DNA of 42,949 nucleotides, from the NCBI GenBank assembly GCA_947389015.1, contig CANDVA010000021.1:1-42949 (forward strand), in the 5' to 3' direction. The notes below the pieces were generated by a model that saw only the letters and a program-made list of their open reading frames with translations, was not told the origin of the DNA and made no database searches. Shown one piece after another: positions 22,711-32,500 of the stretch (positions are counted from its first letter, which is position 1; each line of letters opens with the position of its first letter). A program made the translations under genes and the position numbers. This DNA comes from an uncultured Clostridia bacterium. GTDB taxonomy: Bacteria; Bacillota; Clostridia; Oscillospirales; Ruminococcaceae.

Positions 22711-23426
22711 TGTTGCGTCACCCCCTGCATACTGTGCCTTATTATATATTCTTCGAACGTTCTGCGAAACTTTGCGAGATAGTTCCTGCTTATAAAAACC
22801 GTCGAGCCGTCGTCAAATCTGATGGTAGTATTGTCGTGTGCTTGTATATGTAAAAATGATGTGATATATGCCTTGTGACAACGAAAGAATTTATCAGAGG
22901 GTATTCTGTTTTGAATTGATTTGAGATTAATAAGTATTTCGTAATCCGATTTGAGTGTATGAATTTTTGAATGGCTTCCCAAAGCTTCCACATATACAAT
23001 CTCGGATATTTTTATGCGGATCGTACCATCATGGGTTTTGAAAATCAGAAAGTCATCGGACTCCATTTCGGCTCTGTAGTCATCGATTGCCTTGAACAGT
23101 TTTTCCTTGTTGATTGGCTTCGCCAAAAAACGATATGCCTTCACTTCAAACGTATCCATTGCTACATTTGTGTATGCGCTCACAAAGATTATTATCCCGT
23201 CGGGCTTTAAAGCGTTGATTTTTCTTGCCGTTTCAATACCGTTTAGTCCCTCCATTTGAAAATCCATAAACACTATGTCAAACGAATTCCCGCTTTCAAT
23301 CAATGAAACGCCATTATTATAGTAAGAGATAAAAATATCAAGATGTCTGGCACTTCCGTACTCTTTAAGTAATCCAACAAGTTTGTCCACCCATACCTTC
23401 TCATCGTCGCAAACAGCTACTTTCAT
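22707..23426 (-). CDS. LytTR response regulator (AgrA/ComE-like)
   Basis: This 239-residue regulator has a receiver domain (CDDEK at 6-10, phosphoacceptor Asp55 in FDIVFMDFQMEG, Lys in FLAKPI) and a C-terminal LytTR DNA-binding domain (about 130-230: FLIFKTHDGTIRIKISEIVYVEALGSHSKIHT ... FFRCHKAYITSF). LytTR proteins bind pairs of about 9-bp direct repeats spaced two helical turns apart. Exactly such pairs, ACCTnTTnT at 21-bp spacing, stand before the genes at 23641 and 24344. GGGGAGG precedes the start. Confidence 0.92.
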   Translation of the reverse strand: MKVAVCDDEKVWVDKLVGLLKEYGSARHLDIFISYYNNGVSLIESGNSFDIVFMDFQMEGLNGIETARKINALKPDGIIIFVSAYTNVAMDTFEVKAYRFLAKPINKEKLFKAIDDYRAEMESDDFLIFKTHDGTIRIKISEIVYVEALGSHSKIHTLKSDYEILINLKSIQNRIPSDKFFRCHKAYITSFLHIQAHDNTTIRFDDGSTVFISRNYLAKFRRTFEEYIIRHSMQGVTQQ

Positions 23427-23477
23427 AGTTCATTATCCTCCCCGCATAGGCTAGCATTTTTGCATCGTTCTTTTTAT

Positions 23478-23506
23478 ATTGTAACATATTTTTATGCAAT
23501 TTACAA
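23478..23506 (-). promoter_or_regulatory. Promoter of the kinase/LytTR operon
   Basis: On the minus strand TTGTAA (23506-23501), 17 nt and TACAAT (23483-23478) with extended TGT. The LytTR operator at 23540-23569 lies about 35 bp upstream, so autoregulation is possible. Confidence 0.55.
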
Positions 23507-23539
23507 GTACGCAAGCAAAAATAGATATTATTTAAAAAC

Positions 23540-23608
23540 ACCTTTTATGCGATTTTTTATACCTGTTGTTAGAAATGCATTGAAAAAATATTCTTTTAAA
23601 AGTATTAT
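23540..23608 (+). promoter_or_regulatory. LytTR-dependent promoter 1
   Basis: ACCTTTTAT (23540-23548) and ACCTGTTGT (23561-23569) are direct repeats with 21-bp periodicity. They are followed by TTGAAA (23580-23585), 17 nt and TATTAT (23603-23608). The operator region 23540-23574 is nearly identical to 24224-24258, and both sit 10 bp before a -35. Confidence 0.75.
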
Positions 23609-23640
23609 GTTTTTAGAAACTAATGAAAGGAAGTGTTATT

Positions 23641-23688
23641 ATGAGTTTCTGGGATTATCTTCTTTACATCATATATGGAGGCAGATAA
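23641..23688 (+). CDS. 15-residue hydrophobic peptide (candidate signal or leader)
   Basis: ATG at 23641, 10-15 nt after AAAGGAAG, opens the frame MSFWDYLLYIIYGGR, whose TAA overlaps the next ATG (TAATG). It is the first ORF behind LytTR promoter 1. The peptide is aromatic and hydrophobic with a GGR end. It could be an autoinducing or antimicrobial-type peptide, a membrane microprotein, or merely a leader that couples translation of the next gene. Only its placement, ribosome site and stop-start overlap support it. Confidence 0.45.
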   Translation: MSFWDYLLYIIYGGR

Positions 23689-24155
23689 TGGAATTCCTCG
23701 AAGGACAATTCTATACGGCAAAGAACCTATTATCCTATCGCACAAGAGTTGAGAGTTGCAATCTTAACAATTTGATTTGCTATGTGAGAAACAGCTTAGA
23801 CGCTCTTAATCTGAAAATTAACGGCAAAATTATTCTAAGCTTTTCAGAGAAGATCGCCGAAAGGAACAAGCAGATATATGGCGTTGAATTACTTATTCCG
23901 GTTGACAAGGAATTTGAAAGCACGGGACAATATGTATTCAAGCCGACTTTTAAGTTGGTCAACGCCATATCATATCGCTTTTATGGTAACTGCAGCGGCT
24001 TTGCGGAAGCAGAATCCAAGCTATACGGCTATATAAAAGCCCATGATATGAACGCGGTGACCGGATTATATTATATCCTGCAAAACAAGGAAACCGCCAA
24101 TGACGGTGTGCAGTATTGGGACACATATGTTGCCGTAAACGAAAATATTGTCTGA
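23688..24155 (+). CDS. GyrI-like effector-binding protein (DUF5085-like)
   Basis: This 155-residue protein reads like the GyrI/effector-binding fold: VELLIPVDKEFESTGQYVFKPTFKLVNAISYRFYGNCSGFAEAESKLYGYIKAHDMNAVTGLYYILQN. I recognise similarity to DUF5085 proteins, which in Bacilli occur near LXG/type VII-secreted toxin genes; I am not certain of the family. The start at 23688 has GGAGG 6 nt upstream and overlaps the 15-residue peptide's stop. It has no signal or membrane segment. Driven by LytTR promoter 1 and closed by its own terminator, it belongs to the same regulon as the giant secreted proteins downstream. Confidence 0.7.
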   Translation: MEFLEGQFYTAKNLLSYRTRVESCNLNNLICYVRNSLDALNLKINGKIILSFSEKIAERNKQIYGVELLIPVDKEFESTGQYVFKPTFKLVNAISYRFYGNCSGFAEAESKLYGYIKAHDMNAVTGLYYILQNKETANDGVQYWDTYVAVNENIV

Positions 24156-24163
24156 TACCCTTG

Positions 24164-24199
24164 AAAAAGCGCCGTCGTTTAAAACGATGGCGCTTTTCG
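24164..24199 (+). terminator. Intrinsic terminator
   Basis: AAAAGCGCCGTCGTTT pairs with AAAACGATGGCGCTTTT through one G-T wobble, ending in a T-run. It closes the first LytTR transcript. Confidence 0.8.
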
Positions 24200-24223
24200 C
24201 AGTTCCGCTCATTTGTGAAAAAT

Positions 24224-24292
24224 ACCTCTTATGCGATTTTTTATACCTGTTGTTAGATATCTCTTGAATTTTTAAGGATTTCCGAGTAATAT
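24224..24292 (+). promoter_or_regulatory. LytTR-dependent promoter 2
   Basis: ACCTCTTAT (24224-24232) and ACCTGTTGT (24245-24253) repeat at 21 bp, followed by TTGAAT (24264-24269), 17 nt and TAATAT (24287-24292). It drives the giant operon ending at the terminator near 35854. Confidence 0.75.
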
Positions 24293-24343
24293 AAGAACAT
24301 ATATGTAGAATTTTGGTGATTTTTAAGTTATCCGGAGGTATTT

Positions 24344-27300
24344 ATGAGCAAAAAGAAAATAATCAGTTCAATTCTTGCGACAGGCATAACTTTATCTTCA
24401 ATGCCTGTGGAAGCTGCCGCACAAAGTCCTGTGGATGTCAATAATAATGAAATTATCGCTGCATCCGCAGATAACGGCGGAATTAACGACGTTGAGTTAT
24501 ATTTAAGCAAAACGGGCGAAACCGACACAAGTATTGCTGTGTCATGGACTTCCGTTGAGAATGCCGCGTCATACTCCGTAATAGTCAATAATGAAGCGAT
24601 CGCGGAAGATGTAAGCACAACGACATATAATATAAGCGGACTTGAGAGCGCCAGCGAATACTTCGTAGTTGTAGGGGCATATGATGAAAGCGGAAAAATG
24701 CTGCTCGAAAGCAATGAACTGTGCGCTCATACAAGCCTTACCTTAACCTCCAATTATACATTAACTAAGGATATAAGCGCGGCGAATGTTTATCTCAACG
24801 GTGGTACGTTCGATCTGAACGGACATTCTCTCACAGTAGACGGCGATGTATGGTTGAGCGGCGGATATCTGAACGTGAACAAGGGCAAGCTGTACATCGG
24901 CGGGGATTTCAACCTCAAGCGCACAAATTACAGCTACGGCGAGGGATATCTCACAATGCAGAACGCCGAGGATTATATTCTCGTAAACGGCAATATGTTC
25001 GTCAATCCCTTTTACTGCTACAGCACACTGACCGCAGGAACAATTGAAATAAAAGGTAACTTCACACAGCAATATGCAAGAGACTACTATCAGCACAACT
25101 TCTCCTGCGGCGGCAGCCATAAAGTCGTTCTTAGCGGCGAGAAGCTCCAGACAGTGTCCTTCGCTTCCACTCAGTCGCAGTTTAACATACTGGATGTTCA
25201 GAACTTTTCGGAGGAAGGCGTTGTATTCACAACGGCGGCGACCGTTGTTGAACTTCTGGACAACGGCTGCAACGTGTCGTTTGCCAACGGCGAGCGCTCG
25301 GGCTGGACGCTCGAGAAAGATGAAACTATCGACGGCGATCTGAACCTGTCGAGAGGAACACTCGATCTTAACGGACACAAGCTGACCGTGACCGGAAACA
25401 TGGTTCAGTCGGGCGGTAATGTACTTGTTAACGGCGGCGAGCTGGACGTGCAGGGCGATTATCGTGTTCAGGCGCTTAACGGCGGAAATTATACCACAAG
25501 CCCGGGTACGCTTACCATGAAAAACGACTCCGACACCGTAAGGATAGGCGGAGACTTCATCATGCAATCGACCAGAAGCCACAGTGAACTTCTGTCCGCG
25601 GGAACTCTGGAAATCGCGGGAAATCTGACGCAGCTTTCGGGCGGAGCAGGCAACAACTTCTATACAACCGGAACGCATACGGTCGTGCTGAACGGTTTGG
25701 ACAAGCAGACTGTCAGCATAGCCAATAGTGAAAAGAATAACTCGCGCATTGCAAATCTTAAAATCGAAAATACCTCCGCGGAGGGGGTTAACATAGCAAG
25801 CCGTGTTTACATATTGGGCAAGCTGTATAATACCGATTCCGTCGTTACCGGAAGCTCAAATCTGCATATTACGGCAACGACCGAATTCCCCGACGGCAGA
25901 TGGAACTATGACGCTAATTTTGTGGAGAACAGAACCGTACCCGCAAATCTCAGCTTCGGCGGCTCCGTATACATAAACGCGTCGCTTACTCTCGCAAGCG
26001 ATACCTCGGTTGACAATGACCTCAATATTAACAGCAATCTGAATCTCAACAGTTATACCCTCACAGTAGACGGCGATGTATGGTTGAGCGGCGGATATCT
26101 GAACGTGAACAAGGGCAAGCTGTACATCGGCGGGGATTTCAACCTCAAGCGCACAAATTACAGCTACGGCGAGGGATATCTCACAATGCAGAACGCCGAG
26201 GATTATATTCTCGTAAACGGCAATATGTTCGTCAATCCCTTTTACTGCTACAGCACACTGACCGCAGGAACAATTGAAATAAAAGGTAACTTCACACAGC
26301 AATATGCAAGAGACTACTATCAGCACAACTTCTCCTGCGGCGGCAGCCATAAAGTCGTTCTTAGCGGCGAGAAGCTCCAGACAGTGTCCTTCGCTTCCAC
26401 TCAGTCGCAGTTTAACATACTGGAAATCACAAAACCATTTGATGTTGGTTATGTGTTTAGCGATAACGCACAGTGGAACGAGCTTGTAGAGAATTATATG
26501 GACGATTCCGCACCCGCCGCGCCGACAAGCCTGCAGTTCGTGCGCTCTACCTCCACGTCTGTTATGATGAGATGGACAGGCTCTACGGACAGCGGCAAGC
26601 TGAACCGTTATGAAATATATCGTGACGGCAAGCTCGTCGGAACAACAAAGCAGACGGAGTTCATAGACAACGGTCTGAATACCCATACCCAATACGAATA
26701 TTACATCGTGGCACTGGGCGCAAACGGCGTGCGCTCCGAAAACAGCAACACTATCATGGCTGCCACGGACGTCGACGCATACGCTCCCACAACGCCGACC
26801 GGGCTTCAGGCTGTGATCCGCGCAGACGGCACCGTTTACCTTACATGGATCGCGTCAAGCGATAATGTCAGCGTTGACGGATATAATCTGTACCGCAACG
26901 GCGAATTTATCGGGAATACCGCGGGAACGGCGTATAACGATAAGAACGCCGAGCCCGGTTATCACGAGTATTATGTCGAGGCATTTGACAACGAGGGAAA
27001 TAATTCTCTGTTCAGCAGCAGTGTTTACGCGGATAATATGCCGCCGCAGAAGCCCGTTCTGCATATAAGCGAAATTACGCCTATGCGCATTACGTTCAAA
27101 TGGAACTCGGAGGACAACGTCGAGATCGACCACTTCGAGATATACAAGAACGGCGAGTTTTTCAGGAACACAAAATCAAGCGAATACACCGATACGGCGG
27201 TTACGGCGGGTGACGAATATTCGTATTATGTGGTGGCGATCGACACGTCGGGAAATGTTTCCGAGGCAAGCGACGCCAAGAAAATATCCGCGAAAAACGA

Positions 27301-29515
27301 CGAGGAAAAGCCGCAGATAGGCATAGCGGCTCAGACACTGACCGAAACAAACAAGTCGCTGAAAATAGTTTGCACCGACGACGTTATGCTCTCCGAGCTG
27401 AACGCCGAGATCAAGGCGTCCTCATCGGATGAATGGCGCTCCGTTAAAACTCAGACATTGAGCCAGAAGAGCCAAATAGTCAATCTTGACCTTTCGAACT
27501 ATCTGACGGACAGCGGGGAATATAATATCAGAATAAGTGTTGCAGACGCGGCGGGAAATACGGAAACCGTCGAGTCCAAGTTTACCTATGCCAAAAATGA
27601 AATGTCGGAATTTGAGGTCACTGCGGTCGCCGACGGCTGCTCGGTAAGACTGGAGTGGACTTCCGCGTCCGACAGCTCTGACATTCGCTATGAAATTCGC
27701 AGAAGCGGACATGGCGAAACAAATAAATTTATCGCGGTAACAAGCAATCTCAGCTGTGTTGACAGCGGTCTGTATCCTATGGAAAGCTATGTCTATACTG
27801 TTATCGCGCGTGATCCAAATCAATATAGTGTCAGCGGTAATGAAGTGAACGTTATTGCGGGCAAGGATACCATTGCCCCTATAGCTAAAGCCAAAAGCGT
27901 TGATATAACAATAGCAGGACAGACTGTCAAATTTGACGGATCAGGTTCAACTGATAATAATGAGATAAAGAAATACTCATGGGATTTTGGCGATAGCAGC
28001 ACCGGAGAAGGCAAAACCGTTTCGCACGTTTATGCAAAAGAGGGCAAATATACAGTAAGTCTCACGGTTACAGATGAGAGCGGAAATGCCGCTACCGATA
28101 CTGCAATTGTTACTGTTTACGGAACAGATTACAGCATATCCGAAATTCAGATAACAAACGAAAGCGGGAAACCGTTGCCAAATACATGGGCATATTATGA
28201 AGCTGATGGCAGCAAGACGATACTTCGCGGTGACAACGACGGATTGATCACTTGTGTAGCGAAAGCGGGAACATATGATATCAGTTTCTATGCAGACGGC
28301 TGCTTACCCGAGACGAAATTGGTAACGCTTGACGGCATTCATACCGGCAGTGATAAATTAACTATATCCCTCACCGAGAAGGAACTGGTTTCTGTTACGT
28401 GTAAAGCGGAAGAACTGCCGATTGAGAAAATTGTAGAACTTGGAATTCCTTTGGATGACGCGGCGAATCGTTACATTTACCGGGTGGACATGACGATCAA
28501 AAATGGAAACCCCGAAGGAGATGGCAGTGCCGACCTTAAACATTATGACATTTGTGTAATAGACGATGGAAATATAATAGTTGAATCCGATAAAGGCTTT
28601 TATGTAACGGATAAGGTTAAAACAACTTCCACCCAAAAGACCGTTCATGGTACCTCTAATACAACATTGACAATTACAACATTGTCAACTCTTCTCAAAA
28701 CCGATAATTTAGGTACGAATGAAAAAGTGTTCGAGGAGGGAATCAACAAATTTGCTTCAAAAGCATTGGTTAGTGTTTCGGTAACCGAATATTCGTGGCT
28801 TAAAGGCTTCTATGAAATTAAAGTTGATTTCATAAATAATGCTTCTGAGGGTTTTGATGTAAATAATTGTACGATTGCATTGAACTTGTCTGACGGACTT
28901 TCGCTTGTCAAGAACGATAAATACGATTCAGGCGAACGGGTAATAGAAAAAATTGAAGGTGGTAAGACAAAAAGTGTTACATGGTGTGTTCGCGGTGAGA
29001 CTGCGGGCGATCATGACTTTGACGTAAAATTGACAGGAACGCTTACACCCTTTGGCGTTACAATTGAGGGAACCGGTTCCGGAACAGTAGATGTTAAGGA
29101 TAAGGAATACAGAGAATTGAAGATCACACCTAACACGGTGGAATCTTCAAAATTCACCCTTACAAACACTGCGGAAACGGGTGGCAATGAGTCTGTGTTA
29201 TACGATGTTCGTGTGGACTTAGCAGAAATTGTCCTGGAAAATGAGAACACCGATAAATCAAATAACGTGAAACATAATGATATTGATTATGTTATTGCTA
29301 AATATCCGAGCGGACTGATTGAACTGCTGACATGGGCGAATTCCGAAAAAACAGAAGTTACCAGGACAATTTACCTGCCTGTAAATGCAAGTTCGTGTAA
29401 CAACGATGATGAGGTGGCAAAGTTCAGAACACTGCAACCCGGAGAGTACATCGAAGGGATTATCCACTATGAGTACCGTGAAGATAACGGTGACAGCTCG
29501 GAGGAGGAAGAATGA
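24344..29515 (+). CDS. Giant secreted FN3/PKD surface protein with internal duplication
   Basis: This 1723-residue protein has a signal peptide (MSKKKIISSILATGITLSSMPVEAAAQS). Domains in order: FN3 (about 45-130); a repetitive Gly/Asn-rich beta-solenoid-like region (about 140-710, with FDLNGHSLTVDGDV-type turns) containing two 121-residue copies (163-284 and 573-694); three FN3 (about 719-985, AAPTSLQF / TPTGLQAV / PQKPVLHI); a fourth FN3-like domain (about 1088-1175); PKD (about 1180-1265, YSWDFGDSSTGEGKTVSHVYAKEGKYTVSLTV); a carboxypeptidase-regulatory-like domain; and a 370-residue C-terminus of Ig-like character. No LPXTG anchor or dockerin is visible. GGAGG precedes the ATG. It is likely an extracellular adhesin or scaffold; ligand unknown. 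Confidence 0.85.
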   Translation: MSKKKIISSILATGITLSSMPVEAAAQSPVDVNNNEIIAASADNGGINDVELYLSKTGETDTSIAVSWTSVENAASYSVIVNNEAIAEDVSTTTYNISGLESASEYFVVVGAYDESGKMLLESNELCAHTSLTLTSNYTLTKDISAANVYLNGGTFDLNGHSLTVDGDVWLSGGYLNVNKGKLYIGGDFNLKRTNYSYGEGYLTMQNAEDYILVNGNMFVNPFYCYSTLTAGTIEIKGNFTQQYARDYYQHNFSCGGSHKVVLSGEKLQTVSFASTQSQFNILDVQNFSEEGVVFTTAATVVELLDNGCNVSFANGERSGWTLEKDETIDGDLNLSRGTLDLNGHKLTVTGNMVQSGGNVLVNGGELDVQGDYRVQALNGGNYTTSPGTLTMKNDSDTVRIGGDFIMQSTRSHSELLSAGTLEIAGNLTQLSGGAGNNFYTTGTHTVVLNGLDKQTVSIANSEKNNSRIANLKIENTSAEGVNIASRVYILGKLYNTDSVVTGSSNLHITATTEFPDGRWNYDANFVENRTVPANLSFGGSVYINASLTLASDTSVDNDLNINSNLNLNSYTLTVDGDVWLSGGYLNVNKGKLYIGGDFNLKRTNYSYGEGYLTMQNAEDYILVNGNMFVNPFYCYSTLTAGTIEIKGNFTQQYARDYYQHNFSCGGSHKVVLSGEKLQTVSFASTQSQFNILEITKPFDVGYVFSDNAQWNELVENYMDDSAPAAPTSLQFVRSTSTSVMMRWTGSTDSGKLNRYEIYRDGKLVGTTKQTEFIDNGLNTHTQYEYYIVALGANGVRSENSNTIMAATDVDAYAPTTPTGLQAVIRADGTVYLTWIASSDNVSVDGYNLYRNGEFIGNTAGTAYNDKNAEPGYHEYYVEAFDNEGNNSLFSSSVYADNMPPQKPVLHISEITPMRITFKWNSEDNVEIDHFEIYKNGEFFRNTKSSEYTDTAVTAGDEYSYYVVAIDTSGNVSEASDAKKISAKNDEEKPQIGIAAQTLTETNKSLKIVCTDDVMLSELNAEIKASSSDEWRSVKTQTLSQKSQIVNLDLSNYLTDSGEYNIRISVADAAGNTETVESKFTYAKNEMSEFEVTAVADGCSVRLEWTSASDSSDIRYEIRRSGHGETNKFIAVTSNLSCVDSGLYPMESYVYTVIARDPNQYSVSGNEVNVIAGKDTIAPIAKAKSVDITIAGQTVKFDGSGSTDNNEIKKYSWDFGDSSTGEGKTVSHVYAKEGKYTVSLTVTDESGNAATDTAIVTVYGTDYSISEIQITNESGKPLPNTWAYYEADGSKTILRGDNDGLITCVAKAGTYDISFYADGCLPETKLVTLDGIHTGSDKLTISLTEKELVSVTCKAEELPIEKIVELGIPLDDAANRYIYRVDMTIKNGNPEGDGSADLKHYDICVIDDGNIIVESDKGFYVTDKVKTTSTQKTVHGTSNTTLTITTLSTLLKTDNLGTNEKVFEEGINKFASKALVSVSVTEYSWLKGFYEIKVDFINNASEGFDVNNCTIALNLSDGLSLVKNDKYDSGERVIEKIEGGKTKSVTWCVRGETAGDHDFDVKLTGTLTPFGVTIEGTGSGTVDVKDKEYRELKITPNTVESSKFTLTNTAETGGNESVLYDVRVDLAEIVLENENTDKSNNVKHNDIDYVIAKYPSGLIELLTWANSEKTEVTRTIYLPVNASSCNNDDEVAKFRTLQPGEYIEGIIHYEYREDNGDSSEEEE
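24830..25194 (+). repeat. 365-bp perfect direct repeat, copy 1
   Basis: Identical base for base to 26060-26424, 1230 bp (410 codons) further on and in the same frame. Flanking bases differ. Confidence 0.97.
26060..26424 (+). repeat. 365-bp perfect direct repeat, copy 2
   Basis: Second copy of 24830-25194. Recombination between them would remove exactly 410 codons without breaking the frame. Confidence 0.97.
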
Positions 29516-32500
29516 GTATGAAAAAAATCGTTTCTTTGATAATGAGCGTGATTATTATGCTTGGAATAAGCAGCAAAACTTTTGCGGCGTATACCGAGGA
29601 TCGCGCACGCGCCTATGAAGCGGGTGACTGCACCGTTACATATACTGTACAGAATGAGTGGGACGGAAATCGGCAGATAAGCATGACCGTGACCAACAAT
29701 GGCAGCGAAACTCTGCGCAACTGGGCGCTGAAATTCGATAACGCGGGTGAGATAGCCGATATCTGGAACGCGTCTGTCGTGCTGAACACCGACGGCTTGT
29801 GCGTTATAAAAAACAACGGATATAATTACGAAATAATTCCGGACGGCTCCGTGGAATTCGGATTTCAGCTTCGGGGAGACGAGCTTGCTCTTCCCGAGAG
29901 CGTTGCCATGTGCAACAAGACCGTCGACTCCACCGAGAGCGCGGAAATAAGCTATGAAATAAGAGATAACTGGGACGACGGTTTTATTGCGGAGGTCTCC
30001 GTGACCAATAATTCCGATGTTCCCTTTGAGGCGTGGCGACTTGCTTTCGGCGGCAATTTTGAGATATCTAACATTTGGAATGTAAATAAGCTGTATACCG
30101 AGAACGGATTTCTGGTTGAAAACAACGTCGCGACCGTACCAATTGCGTCCGGCGAAACTAAGTCGTTCGGCTTTCAGGGTGCTATCGCTTCCGGTGAAAC
30201 TCCGGAGCTGTTGGATTTTGTTCTCACGTCTATTGTGGTCGACACGGATTCGAAGCTGCCCACTAACCCGGATAAGCCCGTAGACCCCGAAAATCCCGAG
30301 CACATAATCATATGCTTCGGCGAATATATTGAAGAAGAAAAATCTCTTGAAGTGTATTGGTATTCTACCGATGAGGGCGAAGTATCGCTATACGAGAACA
30401 CCGACAACGGCGGTTGGGCAACGCTTACGGAGAATGTTGACGGAGATTCTTATAAATACGAGATCGGCGAGGACTTTCTTGTAAAGCAAATAAAGGCGGT
30501 TCAGGAAACCGAAAACGGTACGCTTGAATCAGAGCCGTTTATAGTCGCTCTGACCGAAGATGGTTATGTGTGCACATGGCTTGACAGTGACAGCGATGGA
30601 TTGCCCGATTATGCGGAGAAGGCATACGGTACAGACCCCGAAAATCCCGACACGGACGGTGACGGGCTGACCGATTACGAGGAACTTTACATAACGGGAA
30701 CAAATCCGCTTAAATATGACACCGATGAAAATGGTGTGAACGACGCAGACGATGACATAGACGGTGACGATCTGTCAAATAAAGAAGAAATAACGCTCGG
30801 AACTTCTCCGAACTCCGCTGATACAGACAGCGATGGCTTGTCGGATTATGACGAGATCAACACATACAACACCGATCCATTGAAGGCTGATAGCGATGAG
30901 GACACTTTAAGCGATGGTGATGAGATTGCAATCGGACTCGATCCTAACGCTCCCGAGACATTTGGCGTACCCGACGCGGAATACAAGGTCGAGCAGACTA
31001 TCTCCGCAGACAGCGAAGCTATGTCCCGCGTTAATACAGAGGAAGCGCCTTACGAACTGTCGCTGGAGATATCAGCCTCGGGTAACGCTGCAAAGCACCT
31101 TATTGCAGGCGGCAGCATATATTCAAGCATAACCGACAGCGATGCGCGGCTTGGCGGAGCGGTGGGCTTGAATTACTTTGGCGGTGAGGTCGATAAGGTT
31201 AAACTTATCTATGAGATAAACGACGAATACATTTCAAACGAAGGCAGCGAATATGCCGAAAATTGTCTTGACTTACAGGGCATAAAGAGGTATAATATAT
31301 TCAGATATTTTGAGGATTTAAATATGCTTCTCCCCGTTGAGACTAAATTCGACGAGGAGAGCAATACGCTGTATGCCGAAACGGATCGGCTGGGAACGTA
31401 CTGTGTGTTGGATATGGAGATTCTTATGCAGAAATTGGGAATTGCACCGGATGGAACATCTGTTGAAAATGTTGCTCGACAGATGTATTCCGCTGCGCCC
31501 GCAGCTGCAAAGAATACAACAAAATTGGAAAAATATTGTGTTACATTTATTTTTGATATACGTAAAAAAATGAATTCGGACGGACAACTGGATGATTGTA
31601 TAGGTCATGTCATCGGTTTTGCTAATAAAGCATTTGGCGAGGGGCAAGATATTACTATCCGCCTTATGACACAGGATGTGACAGACTTTTTTAACGATAG
31701 CTACAAATTCATTGGCGAATGCACAAATATCGACGAATTTAATAAAACTATAAACAGTATAAAGTTATCCAGGAAAGAGGGATTTTTTGGAGATTATTGT
31801 TCTGTTACAGACGCTTTGACATATGCTGTTGAAAATTCGTCTAGCAATGTTAAAAATTATGTTTTCGACATCTATGATCAAACAAACGCGCTCTTTGACA
31901 ATAGTGCAGCAAACAGCTTACTGCACTTGCTGCAAACCAACACAAATCATATTAATATAAGTATGATTTCCAACTTCCACGAAGGAGTAACCGGATTTCA
32001 AAGGGAAATCACGCGCAAAACATCTGGTATAAATATAAACTCTTCTAAGGATTTCGGTGATATAATTTACGATCATGTTTTCAATGATTTTCCCGACCTT
32101 ATGAACGCTATCCTTATTTCAGGTTACGAGGATATAGAGCTTAAGGGCATTTTGAACAAATATAATGGGATTGACACCGATTATGAGGAATGTGCAGAGG
32201 GTGAGGACGACCTCCATAAAAACGACCATTTAACCGACTGGGAGGAAGTAGGTGTTGATCACTGGGTCAAGGAGGGTCTTATGTCGTATGATGATGACGG
32301 TAATGCTGTGCTGCCGACGATTAAGGAATGTATGGATTTCACGGAACTGTCATATATTGAAAAAGGATTAGAACGCTATAAACAGACACTTGGAATCAAT
32401 TTTGATGTGGCGATATATAGTGTACGTGTGCTACCTATCCTTTCTGATCCTACAAGAGCAGACGGTGATGGTGATGGAATTGTGGACAGGTATGATCCAC

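Noticed and set aside
24761-26692. Two long minus-strand ORFs (305 and 278 residues) inside the giant surface-protein gene
   Set aside because: They mirror each other only because of the 365-bp repeat, lack ribosome sites and have no recognisable domain.
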